From: Osedax fenrisi
Taxonomy: Eukaryota; Annelida; Polychaeta; Sabellida; Siboglinidae
Reading direction: 5' to 3'
NCBI GenBank assembly: GCA_964019155.1
Contig: OZ025241.1
Span: forward strand, 59,472,717-59,536,716
DNA: 64,000 nt
Under the pieces are notes generated by a model. The model saw nothing but the letters and a program-made list of their open reading frames with translations. It was not told the origin of the DNA and did no database searches. A program made the position numbers and the translations under genes. Positions 1 to 27,700 of this stretch are shown here, in pieces (position 1 is the first letter of the stretch; the number at the start of each line of letters is the position of its first letter).

Positions 1-13701
<13,701 letters not shown>

Positions 13702-13878
13702 TTTACGTTTGGTATTTAATTTGTTTTTATACCCTTTATTGTAAAGTTTACATGTGTTTATATTTCTATAATTAAAATTTATATTTGTTGATAAAGTGTG
13801 AATACAAGCAATATTCAAATATACATAAGAGTATGTTTTATGAAAATTATATATTATTCTTTTAGTTATTGATTGCAT
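13702..13878 (-). CDS. ELAC2: Possible N-terminal extension of ELAC2 (alternative start)
   Basis: The exon 1 frame continues for 59 more codons to ATG 13878 (MQSITKRIIYNFHKTYSYVY). The stretch has many Lys, Arg and hydroxylated residues and no Asp or Glu, like a mitochondrial presequence. Human ELAC2 uses two starts to reach mitochondria and nucleus. AT-rich DNA tends to encode Asn/Lys/Tyr-rich frames by chance, so this is only suggestive. Confidence 0.45.
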
Positions 13879-14579
13879 TTAAATAATATATGTTATAGAT
13901 GATATATCGATGAATACCCTAATATTAATAAATAAATGTATATTATTTACTTATTTTAAATTATTACACTGATAATAATAGAGTTGTAAAATATTTTCTG
14001 TAAATATTATAAATATTTATTTTTAAAACATTTAAATTTATATATATTGACCATTAATATTATTTATTAAAATTGTTATAAATTAATTAATCTTTTTATA
14101 AAAATTTAAGATATTTTGCAATAATATATTTATATAAAAATAACAATATAACATATATTTAAATAAATCATAGATTTATTATAGAATTATTTGTTCAAAT
14201 TTAATATATTATTCTAAAATTATATTTTATGGACTATTTAAGAGAATCCTATACTATGAATATTGTACTTGCGTATCTATAGATGCATTCCCTATATTTG
14301 ATCGCTGACGAACGTTAATGGATTTTGCTTCCAGTTTACGGCAGATCTATAGAGATTTGATTTTCTAGCAATAGATGCAGTTTATTAAGAACCGTGCGAT
14401 GCATCCACATAATGGAAACGCACGTGCTGGTAGGACGTAATTCTCTAACGTAGATTTCCTAGATTAATCTCACGAACAGTTAATTTCGTTCAGGCAGGTA
14501 CATTCAGGCCATTGCTTAGTTAGTATTTAGGCTGTTTTTTATTTTATAACTATAAAACTGTATATATTTTATATTAAAC
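13879..14579. other. ELAC2 upstream flank
   Basis: Probable promoter/5'UTR side of ELAC2. AT-rich up to 14,220, then about 300 bp of more complex sequence (14,230-14,530) with no repeats or convincing ORF. No TATA or initiator can be named with confidence. Confidence 0.4.
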
Positions 14580-17500
14580 TAGCCGTACCCGACCCGGCGT
14601 TGCTCGGTTTTTGAATATTTGCCTATTATCTATTATTTATTAATTATAGATATATTATATACCTATTCATGATTATGCATTGCTATATATACAATAAAAT
14701 AAATGTTAGCTAAAATACAAACAAAATATAGAAAAATATTTAAAAAATTAGTGGAAATATATTAAAAAATGCAACAAATATTACAAAATATGTTTTAAAA
14801 AATGTCTAAAACCCAAACTTAAACCCAAACCGTACCCAAACCGGCGTTGCTCGGATATTGATTGTTTGCCTATCTATTATTTATTAATTATAGCTGTTCC
14901 TGATTCTTCATTGTTATATATACAATTAAATAAATGTTAGCTGAAATACAAACAAATGTAGAAAAATATTTTAATAATTAAAAAATTAGTAGAAAAATAT
15001 TTCAAAAAATATATTAAAAAATACAATAAATATTTTGAATATTACAATATATGTTTTAAAAAGATGTCGAAAACCCAAACCTAAACCCAAACCGTACCCG
15101 ACCTGGCGTTGCTCGGTTTTTGATTTTTTGCCAATTATTATTTATTAATTATAGCTATTACTAATTCTGCATTGCTAAATATTTATATTTAATTTGTTCC
15201 TAACTATTATTTATATACAATAAAATAAATGTTAGATGACATACAAACAAATGTAGAAAAATATTTTAATATTTAAAAAATTAGTGGAAAAATATTTTAA
15301 AAAATATATTAAAAAATACAACTAATATTTCAATTATTATAAAATATGTTTTAAAAAAATGTCTAAAACCAAAACCCACACCGTCCTGACACGGCGTTGC
15401 TAGGTTTTTGATTGTTTTCCTATCTATTATTTATTAATTATAACAATTCCTGATTTTAAATTTTTTGCCTTACCCAACACGGTTTCTCGGTTTTTAATTA
15501 TTTGCCTATCAATTATTAATTATAGCTATTCCTAATTATGCATAGCTAATCTTTAATTTTTAGTCTTCTAACTAATATTTAATAAATCTAACTGTATCCG
15601 ATGTATATCTAGCGTTGTTCTTTTTTAGATTTATTCGTAAAATATTTTGTAAAAATACAAAAAATAATTTAAAATATTATAAAATATATTTTTAAAAAGT
15701 GTCTAAAAATATTTTTTAAATATAAAAAATATTTCAACATATTAGTAGCCATACCCTACCCGGCGTTGCTAGGTTTTTGATTGTTTGACTATTTTTATTA
15801 ATTATAGCTATTCCTGATTATTCTAAAATATATAATTGCTAAAAAATACAAAAAATATTTAAAATATTATAAAATATGTTTTAAAAAAATGTCGAAAACT
15901 CAAACCTAAACCCAAATCCAAACAGTATCCGACTCGATATTTATCGGTTTTTGATTATTTGCCTATTTATTATTTATTAATTAGAGCTATTTCTGATCCT
16001 ACATTTCTAGTATATACAATTAAATAAAGTTTATCTAAAATACAAACAAATGTGGAAACATATTTTTTTTAATATTTAAAAAATTAGTGACAAAATATTT
16101 CAAAAAATACAACAGATATTTCAAATAATCCAAAATATGTTGAAAACCTGAACCCAAACAGTTCCAAATCGTCGTTGCTCGTTTTTTTATTATTTGTCTA
16201 TCTATCATTTATTAATTATAACTATTCCTTATTTGGAATTTCTTGCCGTACCCAACTTTGCTTTACTTGTTGTTTGATAGTTTACCTATCTATTATTTAT
16301 TAATTATGGCTATTCATGATTCTGCTTTTCATATACAATAACATAAATTGTTGCTAAAATTCAAACAAATTTATACAAATATTAATATCTCAAAAATTAG
16401 TGGAAAAATATTTCAAAAATATTTCACAAAATATTTTTAAAAATACAACACATATTTACAATATTACAAAATATTACTTAAAAAATGTCGAAAACTCAAA
16501 CTGCACCCTGCATTGCTCGATTTTTGATTTTTGATTGTTGTTGCCCATTTATTATTTATTAATTATAGCTATTTCTGATTCTGTATTTCTGTATTGCTAC
16601 AAAATATATTTTTTATAAATTTTCTACAAATATTTTAAAAAGTATAATATTTATATCTTATAATATTTATATATTTATTATATAATTATAATATTTTAAT
16701 TATATCTTAAAATAATAATATTTCAAAGATTAGTTGAAAAATATAAAAAAATATTTCAAAAAAATGTCCACAAAAATGTTTACAAATATTTCAAAAAAAT
16801 GTTTTAAAATATTTGAAAAAAAATTTTTAAAAATATTTCAAAAAATAGCCGTACCCGACCCGGCGTTGCTCGGTTTTGATTATTTTCCTATATATTATAT
16901 ATTAATTATAGCTATTCCTGATTCTTAATTGATATATATAATAAAATAAATGTTAGCTGACATACAAAACAAAGTAGAAAACATTTTCAAATAATATGTT
17001 AAAAAATACAACAAATATTTCAAATATTAAAAAATATGTTTTAAAAAAATGTCTAAAACCCAAACCTAAACACAAACACAAACCGTACACTACCCTGCGT
17101 TGCTAGGTTTTTGATTATTTGCCTATTAATTGTAGCTATTCCTGATTATACTTAGCTAATATTTAATTGTTTTCTTCTAACTAATATTTACTAATTCTAA
17201 CTGTATCCGATGTAGACTCAGCGTTGTTCGTTTTTAAGATTATTTGTAAAATATTTGGTAAGATTACAAATAATAATTTAAAATATTACAAAATATATTT
17301 TTAAAAAGTGTCTACAAATATTTTAAGAAATATAAAAAATATTTCAACATATTAGTAGCCATACCTGATTTTTAATGCCTATTAATTTTTTTTAGTAATT
17401 ATAGCTATTCCTGATTATTCTAAAATATATAATTGCTAAAAATTGCAAAAAAATATATAAAATATTACAAAATATGTTTTAAAAACAAACCATACCCGAC

Positions 17501-19556
17501 CCGGCATTTCTTGGTTTTTGTTTGTTTGCCTATCTATTATTTATTATTTATTAATTAGGGCAATTTCTGATTCTATATTTCTAGTATATACAATTAAATA
17601 AAGTTTATTTAAAATACAAACAAATATAGAAAAATATTGTTTATAATATTTAAAAAATTAGTGAACAAATATTTCAAAAAATATTTTAAAAAATACAACA
17701 AATATTTCAAATATTACAAAATATGTTGAAAACCCAAACCCAAACCGTCCCAAAACGGCGTTGATCGGTTTTTAATTATATGCCTATCTATACTTTATTA
17801 ATTATAACTATTCCTGATTTAGAATTGTTTGCCGAACCCAACCCGACGTTGCTCGTTTTTTTATTATTTGCCTATCAATTATTAATTATAGTTATTCCTA
17901 ATTATGCATAGCTATTCTTTAATTGTTGTCTTCTAACTAATATTTAATAAATCTAACTGTATCCGATGTTGATCTAGCGTTGTTCTTTTTAAGACTTATT
18001 CGTAAAATATTTTGTAAAAATACAAAAATACAAAAATACTTTAAAATATTATAAAATATATTTTTAAAAAGTGTCTAAAAATATTTTTTAAATATAAAAA
18101 ATATTTCAACATATTAGCAGTCATACCCTACCCGGCGTTGCTAGGTTTTTGATTGTTTGACTATTTATTTTTATTAATTATAGCTATTCCTGATTATTCT
18201 AAAATATATAATTGCTAACAAATACAAAAAATATTTAAAATATTACAAAATATGTTTTAAAAAAATGTCGAAAACTCAAACCTAAACCCAAATCCAAACA
18301 GTACTCGACTCGACATTTATCGGTTTTTGATTGTTTGCCTATTTATTATTTATTAATTAGAGCTATTCCTGATCCTACATTTCTAGTATATACAATTAAA
18401 TAAAATTAAACATATGTAGAAACATATTTTTTTTAATATTTAAAAAATTAGATAAAAAATATTTCAAAAAATACAACAGATATTTCAAATATTCCAAAAT
18501 ATGTTGAAAACCTAAACCCAAACAGTTCCAAATCGGCGTTGCTCGGTTTTTTATTATTTGCCTATCTATCATTTATTAATTATAACTATTCTTGATTTGG
18601 AATTTCTTGCCGTACCCAACTTTGCTTTACTCGTTGTTTGATAGCTTACCTATCTATTATTTATTATTTATGGCTATTCATGATTCTGCTTTTCATATAC
18701 AATAACATAAATTGTTGCTAAAATTCAAACAAATTTATACAAATATTAATATCTCAAAAATTAGTGGAAAAATATTTCAAAAATATTTCAAATAATATTT
18801 AAAAAAATACAACACATATTTCCAATATTACAAAATAGTACTTAATAAATATCGAAAACCCAAACCGCACCCTGCGTTGATCGATTTTTGATTGTTTGCC
18901 TATCTATTATTTATTAATTATAGCTATTCCTGATTCTGTATTCCTAGTATACAACAAATATTTCCAAATATTACAAAATATATTTTTTATAAATGTTCTA
19001 CAAATATTTTAAAAAGTATATTATTATATCTTATAATATTTATATATTTATTATATAATTATAATATTTTAATTATATCTTAAAATAATAATATTTCAAC
19101 GAATAGTTGAAAAATATAAAAAATTATTTCAAATAATATTTTTTAAAATACAAAAAATATAAATAATATTACAAAATATATTTTAAAAAAATTTCAAAAA
19201 AATGTTTAAAAATATTTAAAAAAAACTTCAAAAATATTTCAAAAAATGTCAAAAATATTTCAAAAATATTTCAAAAAATTTCCAAAATTTCCAAAAATTT
19301 CAAAAAAAAATCAAAAAAAATTCAAAAAAATAGTTCGAAAAAATGTAAAAAAAATATATCAAAAATGCGACGCCGAAGATTTTGGACGACAAAAAATCAT
19401 TTTAATGGCAAAAAGTCAATTTTTCAGGTTTTTCTGGGGTACGCGGTATAAAATTCAAAAAATTTTCCGGACCAAGACCATACTGTTGCAAATTTATTAA
19501 GATCGGGTATAAAATATTTTCGCGACGTACCCCGGTTCTCGAGTTACCTACCAGAT

Positions 19557-19600
<44 letters not shown>
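14580..19600 (+). repeat. 5-kb repeat unit A
   Basis: Begins tagccgtacccgacccggcg and ends ctcgagttacc followed by (CA)n(TA)n. Inside are about 20 degenerate boxes like CGGCGTTGCTCGG, each followed by TTTTTGATT-type, TATTTATTAATTATAGCTAT, AAAATATTTC and ACCCAAACC stretches: a tandem array of 80-350-bp monomers. The head and tail resemble an invertebrate interspersed repeat (CCCGGC...CTCGG head, GGT...GAGTTA tail before CA repeats). I cannot name the family. Confidence 0.9.
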
Positions 19601-19605
<5 letters not shown>

Positions 19606-19629
19606 TAGACTTTCTTTTATATAATAGAC

Positions 19630-22600
19630 TAGCCGTACCCGACCCGGCGTTGCTCGGTTTTTGAATATTTGCCTATTATCTATTATTTATTAATTATAGA
19701 TATATTATATACCTATTCATGATTATGCATTGCTATATATACAATAAAATAAATGTTAGCTAAAATACAAACAAAATATAGAAAAATATTTAAAAAATTA
19801 GTGGAAATATATTAAAAAATGCAACAAATATTACAAAATATGTTTTAAAAAATGTCTAAAACCCAAACTTAAACCCAAACCGTACCCAAACCGGCGTTGC
19901 TCGGATATTGATTGTTTGCCTATCTATTATTTATTAATTATAGCTGTTCCTGATTCTTCATTGTTATATATACAATTAAATAAATGTTAGCTGAAATACA
20001 AACAAATGTAGAAAAATATTTTAATAATTAAAAAATTAGTAGAAAAATATTTCAAAAAATATATTAAAAAATACAATAAATATTTTGAATATTACAAAAT
20101 ATGTTTTAAAAAGATGTCGAAAACCCAAACCTAAACCCAAACCGTACCCGACCTGGCGTTGCTCGGTTTTTGATTTTTTGCCAATTATTATTTATTAATT
20201 ATAGCTATTACTAATTCTGCATTGCTAAATATTTATATTTAATTTGTTCCTAACTATTATTTATATACAATAAAATAAATGTTAGATGACATACAAACAA
20301 ATGTAGAAAAATATTTTAATATTTAAAAAATTAGTGGAAAAATATTTTAAAAAATATATTAAAAAATACAACTAATATTTCAATTATTATAAAATATGTT
20401 TTAAAAAAATGTATTAAAAAATACAACTAATATTTCAATTATTATAAAATATGTTTTAAAAAAATGTCTAAAACCAAAACCCACACCGTCCTGACACGGC
20501 GTTGCTAGGTTTTTGATTGTTTTCCTATCTATTATTTATTAATTATAACAATTCCTGATTTTAAATTTTTTGCCTTACCCAACACGACGTTTCTCGGTTT
20601 TAATTATTTGCCTATCAATTATTAATTATAGCTATTCCTAATTATGCATAGCTAATCTTTAATTTTTAGTCTTCTAACTAATATTTAATAAATCTAACTG
20701 TATCCGATGTATATCTAGCGTTGTTCTTTTTTAGATTTATTCGTAAAATATTTTGTAAAAATACAAAAAATAATTTAAAATATTATAAAATATATTTTTA
20801 AAAAGTGTCTAAAAATATTTTTTAAATATATAAAATATTTCAACATATTAGTAGCCATACCCTACCCAGCGTTGCTAGGTTTTTGATTGTTTGACTATTT
20901 TTATTAATTATAGCTATTCCTGATTATTCTAAAATATATAATTGCTAAAAAATACAAAAAATATTTAAAATATTATAAAATATGTTTTAAAAAAATGTCG
21001 AAAACTCAAACCTAAACCCAAATCCAAACAGTATCCGACTCGATATTTATCGGTTTTTGATTATTTGCCTATTTATTATTTATTAATTAGAGCTATTTCT
21101 GATCCTACATTTCTAGTATATACAATTAAATAAAGTTTATCTAAAATACAAACAAATGTGGAAACATATTTTTTTTAATATTTAAAAAATTAGTGACAAA
21201 ATATTTCAAAAAATACAACAGATATTTCAAATAATCCAAAATATGTTGAAAACCTGAACCCAAACAGTTCCAAATCGTCGTTGCTCGTTTTTTTATTATT
21301 TGTCTATCTATCATTTATTAATTATAACTATTCCTTATTTGGAATTTCTTGCCGTACCCAACTTTGCTTTACTTGTTGTTTGATAGTTTACCTATCTATT
21401 ATTTATTAATTATGGCTATTCAAAATTCTGCTTTTCATATACAATAACATAAATTGTTGCTAAAATTCAAACAAATTTATACAAATATTAATATCTCAAA
21501 AATTAGTGGAAAAATATTTCAAAAATATTTCACAAAATATTTTTAAAAATACAACACATATTTCCAATATTACAAAATATTACTTAAAAAATGTCGATAA
21601 CTCAAACTGCACCCTGCATTGCTCGATTTTTGATTTTTGATTGTTGTTGCCCATTTATTATTTATTAATTATAGCTATTTCTGATTCTGTATTTCTGTAT
21701 TGCTACAAAATATATTTTTTATAAATTTTCTACAAATATTTTAAAAAGTATAATATTTATATCTTATAATATTTATATATTTATTATATAATTATAATAT
21801 TTTAATTATATCTTAAAATAATAATATTTCAAAGATTAGTTGAAAAATATAAAAAAATATTTCAAAAAAATGTCCACAAAAATGTTTACAAATATTTCAA
21901 AAAAATGTTTTAAAATATTTGAAAAAAATTTTTTTAAAATATTTCAAAAAATAGCCGTACCCGACCCGGCGTTGCTCGGTTTTGATTATTTTCCTATATA
22001 TTATATATTAATTATAGCTATTCCTGATTCTTAATTGATATATATAATAAAATAAATGTTAGCTGACATACAAAACAAAGTAGAAAACATTTTCAAATAA
22101 TATGTTAAAAAATACAACAAATATTTCAAATATTAAAAAATATGTTTTAAAAAAATGTCTAAAACCCAAACCTAAACCCAAACACAAACCGTACACTACC
22201 CTGCGTTGCTAGGTTTTTGATTATTTGCCTATTAATTGTAGCTATTCCTGATTATACTTAGCTAATATTTAATTGTTTTCTTCTAACTAATATTTACTAA
22301 TTCTAACTGTATCCGATGTAGACTCAGCGTTGTTCGTTTTTAAGATTATTTGTAAAATATTTGGTAAGATTACAAATAATAATTTAAAATATTACAAAAT
22401 ATATTTTTAAAAAGTGTCTAAAAATATTTTAAGAAATATAAAAAATATTTCAACATATTAGTAGCCATACCTGATTTTTAATGCCTATTAATTTTTTTTA
22501 TTAATTATAGCTATTCCTGATTATTCTAAAATATATAATTGCTAAAAATTGCAAAAAAATATATAAAATATTACAAAATATGTTTTAAAAACAAACCATA

Positions 22601-24660
22601 CCCGACCCGGCATTTCTTGGTTTTTGTTTGTTTGCCTATCTATTATTTATTATTTATTAATTAGGGCAATTTCTGATTCTATATTTCTAGTATATACAAT
22701 TAAATAAAGTTTATTTAAAATACAAACAAATATAGAAAAATATTGTTTATAATATTTCAAAAAATATTTTAAAAAATACAACAAATATTTCAAATATTAC
22801 AAAATATGTTGAAAACCCAAACCCAAACCGTCCCAAAACGGCGTTGATCGGTTTTTAATTATATGCCTATCTATACTTTATTAATTATAACTATTCCTGA
22901 TTTAGAATTGTTTGCCGAACCCAACCCGACGTTGCTCGTTTTTTTATTATTTGCCTATCAATTATTAATTATAGTTATTCCTAATTATGCATAGCTATTC
23001 TTTAATTGTTGTCTTCTAACTAATATTTAATAAATCTAACTGTATCCGATGTAGATCTAACGTTGTTCTTTTTAAGACTTATTCGTAAAATATTTTGTAA
23101 AAATACAAAAATACAAAAATACTTTAAAATATTATAAAATATATTTTTAAAAAGTGTCTAAAAATATTTTTTAAATATAAAAAATATTTCAACATATTAG
23201 CAGTCATACCCTACCCGGCGTTGCTAGGTTTTTGATTGTTTGACTATTTATTTTTATTAATTATAGCTATTCCTGATTATTCTAAAATATATAATTGCTA
23301 ACAAATACAAAAAATATTTAAAATATTACAAAATATGTTTTAAAAAAATGTCGAAAACTCAAACCTAAACCCAAATCCAAACAGTACTCGACTCGACATT
23401 TATCGGTTTTTGATTGTTTGCCTATTTATTATTTATTAATTAGAGCTATTCCTGATCCTACATTTCTAGTATATACAATTAAATAAAATTAAACATATGT
23501 AGAAACATATTTTTTTTAATATTTAAAAAATTAGATAAAAAATATTTCAAAAAATACAACAGATATTTCAAATATTCCAAAATATGTTGAAAACCTAAAC
23601 CCAAACAGTTCCAAATCGGCGTTGCTCGGTTTTTTATTATTTGCCTATCTATCATTTATTAATTATAACTATTCCTGATTTGGAATTTCTTGCCGTACCC
23701 AACTTTGCTTTACTCGTTGTTTGATAGCTTACCTATCTATTATTTATTATTTATGGCTATTCATGATTCTGCTTTTCATATACAATAACATAAATTGTTG
23801 CTAAAATTCAAACAAATTTATACAAATATTAATATCTCAAAAATTAGTGGAAAAATATTTCAAAAATATTTCAAATAATATTTAAAAAAATACAACACAT
23901 ATTTCCAATATTACAAAATAGTACTTAATAAATATCGAAAACCCAAACCGCACCCTGCGTTGATCGATTTTTGATTGTTTGCCTATCTATTATTTATTAT
24001 TTATAGCTATTCCTGATTCTGTATTCCTAGTATACAACAAATATTTCCAAATATTACAAAATATATTTTTTATAAATGTTCTACAAATATTTTAAAAAGT
24101 ATATTATTATATCTTATAATATTTATATATTTATTATATAATTATAATATTTTAATTATATCTTAAAATAATAATATTTCAACGAATAGTTGAAAAATAT
24201 AAAAAATTATTTCAAATAATATTTTTTAAAATACAAAAAATATAAATAATATTACAAAATATATTTTAAAAAAATTTCAAAAAAATGTTTAAAAATATTT
24301 AAAAAAAACTTCAAAATTATTTCAAAAAATGTCAAAAATATTTCAAAAATATTTCAAAAAATTTCCAAAATTTCCAAAAATTTCAAAAAAAAATCAAAAA
24401 AAATTCAAAAAAATAGTTCGAAAAAATGTAAAAAAAATATTTCAAAAATGCGACGCCGAAGATTTTGGACGACAAAAAATCATTTTAATGGCAAAAAGTC
24501 AATTTTCAGGTTTTTCTGGGGTACGCGGTATAAAATTCAAAAAATTTTCCGGACCAAGACCATACTGTTGCAAATTTATTAAGATCGGGTATAAAATATT
24601 TTCGCGACGTACCCCGGTTCTCGAGTTACCTCACCAGATACACACACACACACACACATA
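19630..24660 (+). repeat. 5-kb repeat unit B (direct copy of A)
   Basis: Base-by-base nearly the same as unit A, with scattered substitutions and one extra 55-bp block near 20,410 that duplicates its neighbour. Joined to A by a 31-bp spacer (aattaaatagactttctttt at its core). Confidence 0.95.
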
Positions 24661-24691
24661 TATCTATTATATAAAAGAAAGTCTATTTAAT

Positions 24692-24710
<19 letters not shown>
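24661..24710. repeat. Palindrome centre between B and C
   Basis: About 50 bp: the shared spacer in inverted form (tctattatataaaagaaag) followed by an AT run, flanked by (CA)n on the left and (GT)n on the right. Confidence 0.9.
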
Positions 24711-24726
<16 letters not shown>

Positions 24727-27700
24727 ATCTGGTGAGGTAACTCGAGAACCGGGGTACGTCGCGAAAATATTTTATACCCGATCTTAATAAATTTGCAACA
24801 GTATGGTCTTGGTCCGGAAAATTTTTTGAATTTTATACCGCGTACCCCAGAAAAACCTGAAAAATTGAATTTTTGCCATTAAAATGATTTTTTGTCGTCC
24901 AAAATCTTCGGCGTCGCATTTTTGAAATATTTTTTTTACATTTTTTCGAACTATTTTTTTGAATTTTTTTTGATTTTTTTTTGAAATTTTTGGAAATTTT
25001 AGAAATTTTTTGAAATATTTTTGAAATATTTTTGACATTTTTTGAAATATTTTTGAAGTTTTTTTTAAATATTTTTAAACATTTTTTTGAAATTTTTTTA
25101 AAATATATTTTGTAATATTATTTATATTTTTTGTATTTTAAAAAATATTATTTGAAATAATTTTTTATATTTTTCAACTATTCGTTGAAATATTATTATT
25201 TTAAGATATAATTAAAATATTATAATTATATAATAAATATATAAATATTATAAGATATAATAATATACTTTTTAAAATATTTGTAGAACATTTATAAAAA
25301 ATATATTTTGTAATATTTGGAAATATTTGTTGTATACTAGGAATACAGAATCAGGAATAGCTATAATTAATAAATAATAGATAGGCAAACAATCAAAAAT
25401 CGATCAACGCAGGGTGCGGTTTGGGTTTTCGATATTTATTAAGTACTATTTTGTAATATTGGAAATATGTGTTGTATTTTTTTAAATATTATTTGAAATA
25501 TTTTTGAAATATTTTTCCACTAATTTTTGAGATATTAATATTTGTATAAATTTGTTTGAATTTTAGCAACAATTTATGTTATTGTATATGAAAAGCAGAA
25601 TCATGAATAGCCATAAATAATAAATAATAGATAGGTAAGCTATCAAACAACGAGTAAAGCAAAGTTGGGTACGGCAAGAAATTCCAAATCAGGAATAGTT
25701 ATAATTAATAAATGATAGATAGGCAAATAATAAAAAACCGAGCAACGCCGATTTGGAACTGTTTGGGTTTAGGTTTTCAACATATTTTGGAATATTTGAA
25801 ATATCTGTTGTATTTTTTGAAATATTTTTTATCTAATTTTTTAAATATTAAAAAAAATATGTTTCTACATATGTTTAATTTTATTTAATTGTATATACTA
25901 GAAATGTAGGATCAGGAATAGCTCTAATTAATAAATAATAAATAGGCAAACAATCAAAAACCGATAAATGTCGAGTCGAGTACTGTTTGGATTTGGGTTT
26001 AGGTTTGAGTTTTCGACATTTTTTTAAAACATATTTTGTAATATTTTAAATATTTTTTTGTATTTGTTAGCAATTATATATTTTAGAATAATCAGGAATA
26101 GCTATAATTAATAAAAATAAATAGTCAAACAATCAAAAACCTAGCAACGCCGGTTAGGGTATGACTGCTAATATGTTGAAATAATTTTTATATTTAAAAA
26201 ATATTTTTAGACACTTTTTAAAAATATATTTTATAATATTTTAAAGTATTTTTGTATTTTTGTATTTTTACAAAATATTTTACGAATAAGTCTTAAAAAG
26301 AACAACGCTAGATCTAAATTGGATACAGTTAGATTTATTAAATATTAGTTAGAAGACAACAATTAAAGAATAGCTATGCATAATTAGGAATAACTATAAT
26401 TAATAATTGATAGGCAAATAATAAAAAAACGAGCAACGTCGGGTTGGGTTCGGCAAACAATTCTAAATCAGGAATAGTTATAATTAATAAAGTATAGATA
26501 GGCATATAATTAAAAACCGATCAACGCCGTTTTGGGACGGTTTGGGTTTGGGTTTTCAACATATTTTGTAATATTTGAAATATTTGTTGTATTTTTTAAA
26601 ATATTTTTTGAAATATTATAAACAATATTTTTCTATATTTGTTTGTATTTTAAATAAACTTTATTTAATTGTATATACTAGAAATATAGAATCAGAAATT
26701 GCCCTAATTAATAAATAATAAATAATAGATAGGCAAACAAACAAAAACCAAGAAATGCCGGGTCGGGTATGGTTTGTTTTTAAAACATATTTTGTAATAT
26801 TTTATATATTTTTTTGAAATTTTTAGAAATTATATATTTTAGAATAATCAGGAATAGCTATAATTAATAAAAAAAATTAATAGGCATTAAAAATCAGGTA
26901 TGGCTACTAATATGTTGAAATATTTTTTATATTTCTTAAAATATTTTTAGACACTTTTTAAAAATATATTTTGTAATATTTTAAATTATTATTTGTAATC
27001 TTACCAAATATTTTACAAATAATCTTAAAAACGAACAATGCTGAGTCTACATCGGATACAGTTAGAATTAGTAAATATTAGTTAGAAGAAAACAATTAAA
27101 TATTAGCTAAGTATAATCAGGAATAGCTACAATTAATAGGCAAATAATCAAAAACCTAGCAACGCAGGGTAGTGTACGGTTTGTGTTTGGGTTTAGGTTT
27201 GGGTTTTAGAAATTTTTTTAAAACATATTTTTTAATATTTGAAATATTTGTTGTATTTTTTAACATATTATTTGAAAATGTTTTCTACTTTGTTTTGTAT
27301 GTCAGCTAACCTTTATTTTATTATATATATCAATTAAGAATCAGGAATAGCTATAATTAATATATAATATATAGGAAAATAATCAAAACCGAGCAACGCC
27401 GTGTCGGGTACAGCTATTTTTTGAAATATTTTTAAAAATTTTTTTTCAAATATTTTAAAACATTTTTTTGAAATATTTGTAAACATTTTTGTGGACATTT
27501 TTTTGAAATATTTTTTTATATTTTTCAACTAATCTTTGAAATATTATTATTTTAAGATATAATTAAAATATTATAATTATATAATAAATATATAAATATT
27601 ATAAGATATAAATATTATACTTTTTAAAATATTTGTAGAAAATTTATAAAAAATATATTTTGTAGCAATACAGAAATACAGAATCAGAAATAGCTATAAT

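Noticed and set aside
16734..27528. Repeated 64-84-codon frames (MKNIKKYFKK..., MSKIFQKYFKK...) in the 5-kb repeats
   Set aside because: They translate A-rich AAAATATTTCAAA stretches, start mid-array and end in the head box; no conserved protein features.
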